From the NCBI RefSeq assembly GCF_000367925.1, contig NZ_KB849164.1, forward strand, positions 660,349-724,348: a stretch of DNA of 64,000 nt, read 5' to 3'. The DNA is from Acinetobacter bohemicus ANC 3994. Its GTDB lineage: Bacteria > Pseudomonadota > Gammaproteobacteria > Pseudomonadales > Moraxellaceae. The position numbers and the translations under genes are program-made. The number at the start of each line of letters is the position of its first letter. Position 1 is the first letter of the stretch. The notes below the pieces were generated by a model, which did not search any database, was not told the DNA's origin, and saw nothing but the letters and a program-made list of their open reading frames with translations. Of this stretch, positions 62,965 through 64,000 are shown piece by piece.

Positions 62965-63696
62965 TTAAAAGTTATCTTTTAACTGTCTTAGTCGTTGGAA
63001 TTCTGCCACATTTTCGACTCTTAAAAATGGGTTGGTTTCTAGTTCTAATTCAATTGTACTGGGCAGTGTGCATTGACTGAGCATGCGCTTGGCTTCAACC
63101 TCGTCAAAGCGCTGTTGAATCGCTAAATTGTCTGGTTCTACATGTAATGCGAATTTTGCATTTGCAAGGGTATATTCATGCGTGCAGTAAACTTTTGTGC
63201 GCGCAGGTAGGGCAGCCAAGCGATTGAGCGAATGATACATCTGTTCGTATGTCCCTTCAAAGACCCGGCCACATCCCATAGCAAAAAGTGTATCCCCGCA
63301 AAAAACAAGCTCTAAAGCTTCAATAAAATAGACAATATGACCCAGTGTATGACCGGGTACGGCAATAATTTCAATGTCTAAATCATGGAATGTGATTTGC
63401 GCTTGGTCTTGTAGCGGATGAGTAATAAAGGGAACTTTAGTTAATTCTTCACGTGGGCCATAAACTGGAATATTACGATTGAGTAAAAGCTCAGGTACGC
63501 CGCCAGTATGGTCTTTATGCCAATGTGTGAGCCAAATTTGCGTTAAATTTAAGTTGTTTTCCGCACAGTAAGCTTCCACTAAATGTGCTTCAGTTGGGTC
63601 AATCGCAACAACATCCTTACTTGGTCGATGCTCTAATAACCAAATATAGTTTTGTAATTGATTTTTGACATCAATCATATGAATTTGAAAAGTCAT
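62965..63696 (-). CDS. gloB: Hydroxyacylglutathione hydrolase (glyoxalase II)
   Basis: GloB hydrolyses S-lactoylglutathione to D-lactate and glutathione in methylglyoxal removal. The 243-aa protein has the metallo-beta-lactamase-fold motif THWHKDH (57-63), the VPGHTLGHI metal His near residue 114, CGDTLF with the bridging Asp, and the HEYTLANAKFA glutathione-binding segment near residue 173. It is the leftward last gene in the window. Confidence 0.95.
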   Translation of the reverse strand: MTFQIHMIDVKNQLQNYIWLLEHRPSKDVVAIDPTEAHLVEAYCAENNLNLTQIWLTHWHKDHTGGVPELLLNRNIPVYGPREELTKVPFITHPLQDQAQITFHDLDIEIIAVPGHTLGHIVYFIEALELVFCGDTLFAMGCGRVFEGTYEQMYHSLNRLAALPARTKVYCTHEYTLANAKFALHVEPDNLAIQQRFDEVEAKRMLSQCTLPSTIELELETNPFLRVENVAEFQRLRQLKDNF

Positions 63697-64000
63697 GAGA
63701 TACGAGACCCGTGAAATAGATATGAATAAGCTAGCGTTAAAGTCGATTTTTTTCTAGTCGTAGAGTGCAAAAACATAATATTCAAGCACATTATCCAGTC
63801 TGAGTAGCACCGCTAAAACTGGATAGGAGTTGTGAAGTTTCGGCTTGGCTATTTAAAAATACCCATTCATGATTGGATGCAAACTTGATAAAGCCATATG
63901 GACTTTATCGTTATCGACTATTGAGCATCACGGGTTTGATGCGCTGCATAAGCAATCGTTGTTATCATCAAAGCTGAATTTTTGATTCATTGAGAAGAAT
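63697..64000. other. Right end upstream of gloB, no supported gene
   Basis: About 300 bases with no defensible gene. Two inverted repeats (63792-63799/63818-63825 and 63887-63893/63903-63909, the second with an inner CCATATGG) could be structural or protein-binding. Short open stretches here are not called. Confidence 0.5.

Noticed and set aside
63853..63972. Short open stretches on both strands at the right edge, one reading toward a stop near 63977.
   Set aside because: They are below 50 codons, have no ribosome-binding site, and are interrupted by stops.
1..64000. CRISPR arrays, insertion sequences, prophage or defence genes.
   Set aside because: I saw no regularly spaced repeats, transposase genes or restriction/toxin-antitoxin signatures. 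Only the weak integrase relic at 62848 hints at past mobility.

Overview
The window looks like a chromosomal segment from the genus Acinetobacter (Gammaproteobacteria, Moraxellaceae). The DNA is AT-rich. It carries gene neighbourhoods known from that group: alaS-lysC-csrA, hisZ-purA, pyrB with an inactive dihydroorotase homologue, gspLM placed apart from other type II secretion genes, cvpA-purF, and divergent rpsU/tsaD. This assignment rests on protein sequence and gene order recognised by eye; no database search was run. Nearly everything is housekeeping. I see no prophage, intact insertion sequence, CRISPR array, rRNA operon or defence island.

Layout. 1-7.4 kb: rnhB, the leftward alaS-lysC-csrA unit, a divergent GAPDH-family gene and an unknown acidic protein. 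7.6-9.7 kb: a small membrane/coiled-coil protein, then an AzlCD-type amino-acid exporter with a divergent Lrp-family regulator. 9.9-16.5 kb: hisZ, purA, a lipoprotein M48 protease, an aldo/keto reductase and a Crp/Vfr regulator divergent from an OsmC-like protein. 17-24 kb: clpB behind a clear heat-shock promoter, a DUF945-like protein, and rlmKL. 24.3-31.9 kb: pyrB-pyrC', an OmpA-family membrane protein, a LprI-like lipoprotein, a DUF2520-type protein, a methyltransferase and trmB. 32-39.2 kb: a SulP transporter, GST, mdaB-ygiN, thiSG, a DUF423 protein, rpoH and a TusA-like protein. 39.5-49.1 kb: a cold-shock protein, a DEAD-box helicase, a nitroreductase, gpsA, sixA, gspLM, pyrD, cvpA and purF. 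49.2-57.9 kb: a degenerate M48 protein, a probable DNA polymerase III psi subunit, ghrB-like dehydrogenase, bepA-like protease, GFA protein, yqeY, rpsU, tsaD and DUF4385. 58-64 kb: a DUF815 ATPase, a patatin phospholipase overlapping an atypical kinase, a tRNA-Leu/Trp/Leu cluster, a small hypothetical gene and gloB.

Functional links inside the window are nucleotide synthesis (purA, purF, pyrB/C', pyrD), heat shock (rpoH and the sigma-32 promoter of clpB), envelope quality control (two active-looking M48 proteases), RNA modification and translation (alaS, trmB, rlmKL, tsaD, rpsU, tRNAs), and quinone/thiol redox chemistry (mdaB, ygiN, GST, gloB, GFA, nitroreductase). Most units end in strong intrinsic terminators, several with UUCG or GNRA loops.

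The most interesting items are the probable divergent HolD/psi protein at 51.2 kb, the M48 homologue that lost its second zinc histidine at 49.2 kb, the patatin-kinase overlapping pair with altered kinase motifs at 59.3-61.6 kb, a second-looking tRNA-Trp between identical tRNA-Leu copies at 61.7-62.0 kb, and a GAPDH-family enzyme with a changed active-site neighbourhood at 5.8 kb.
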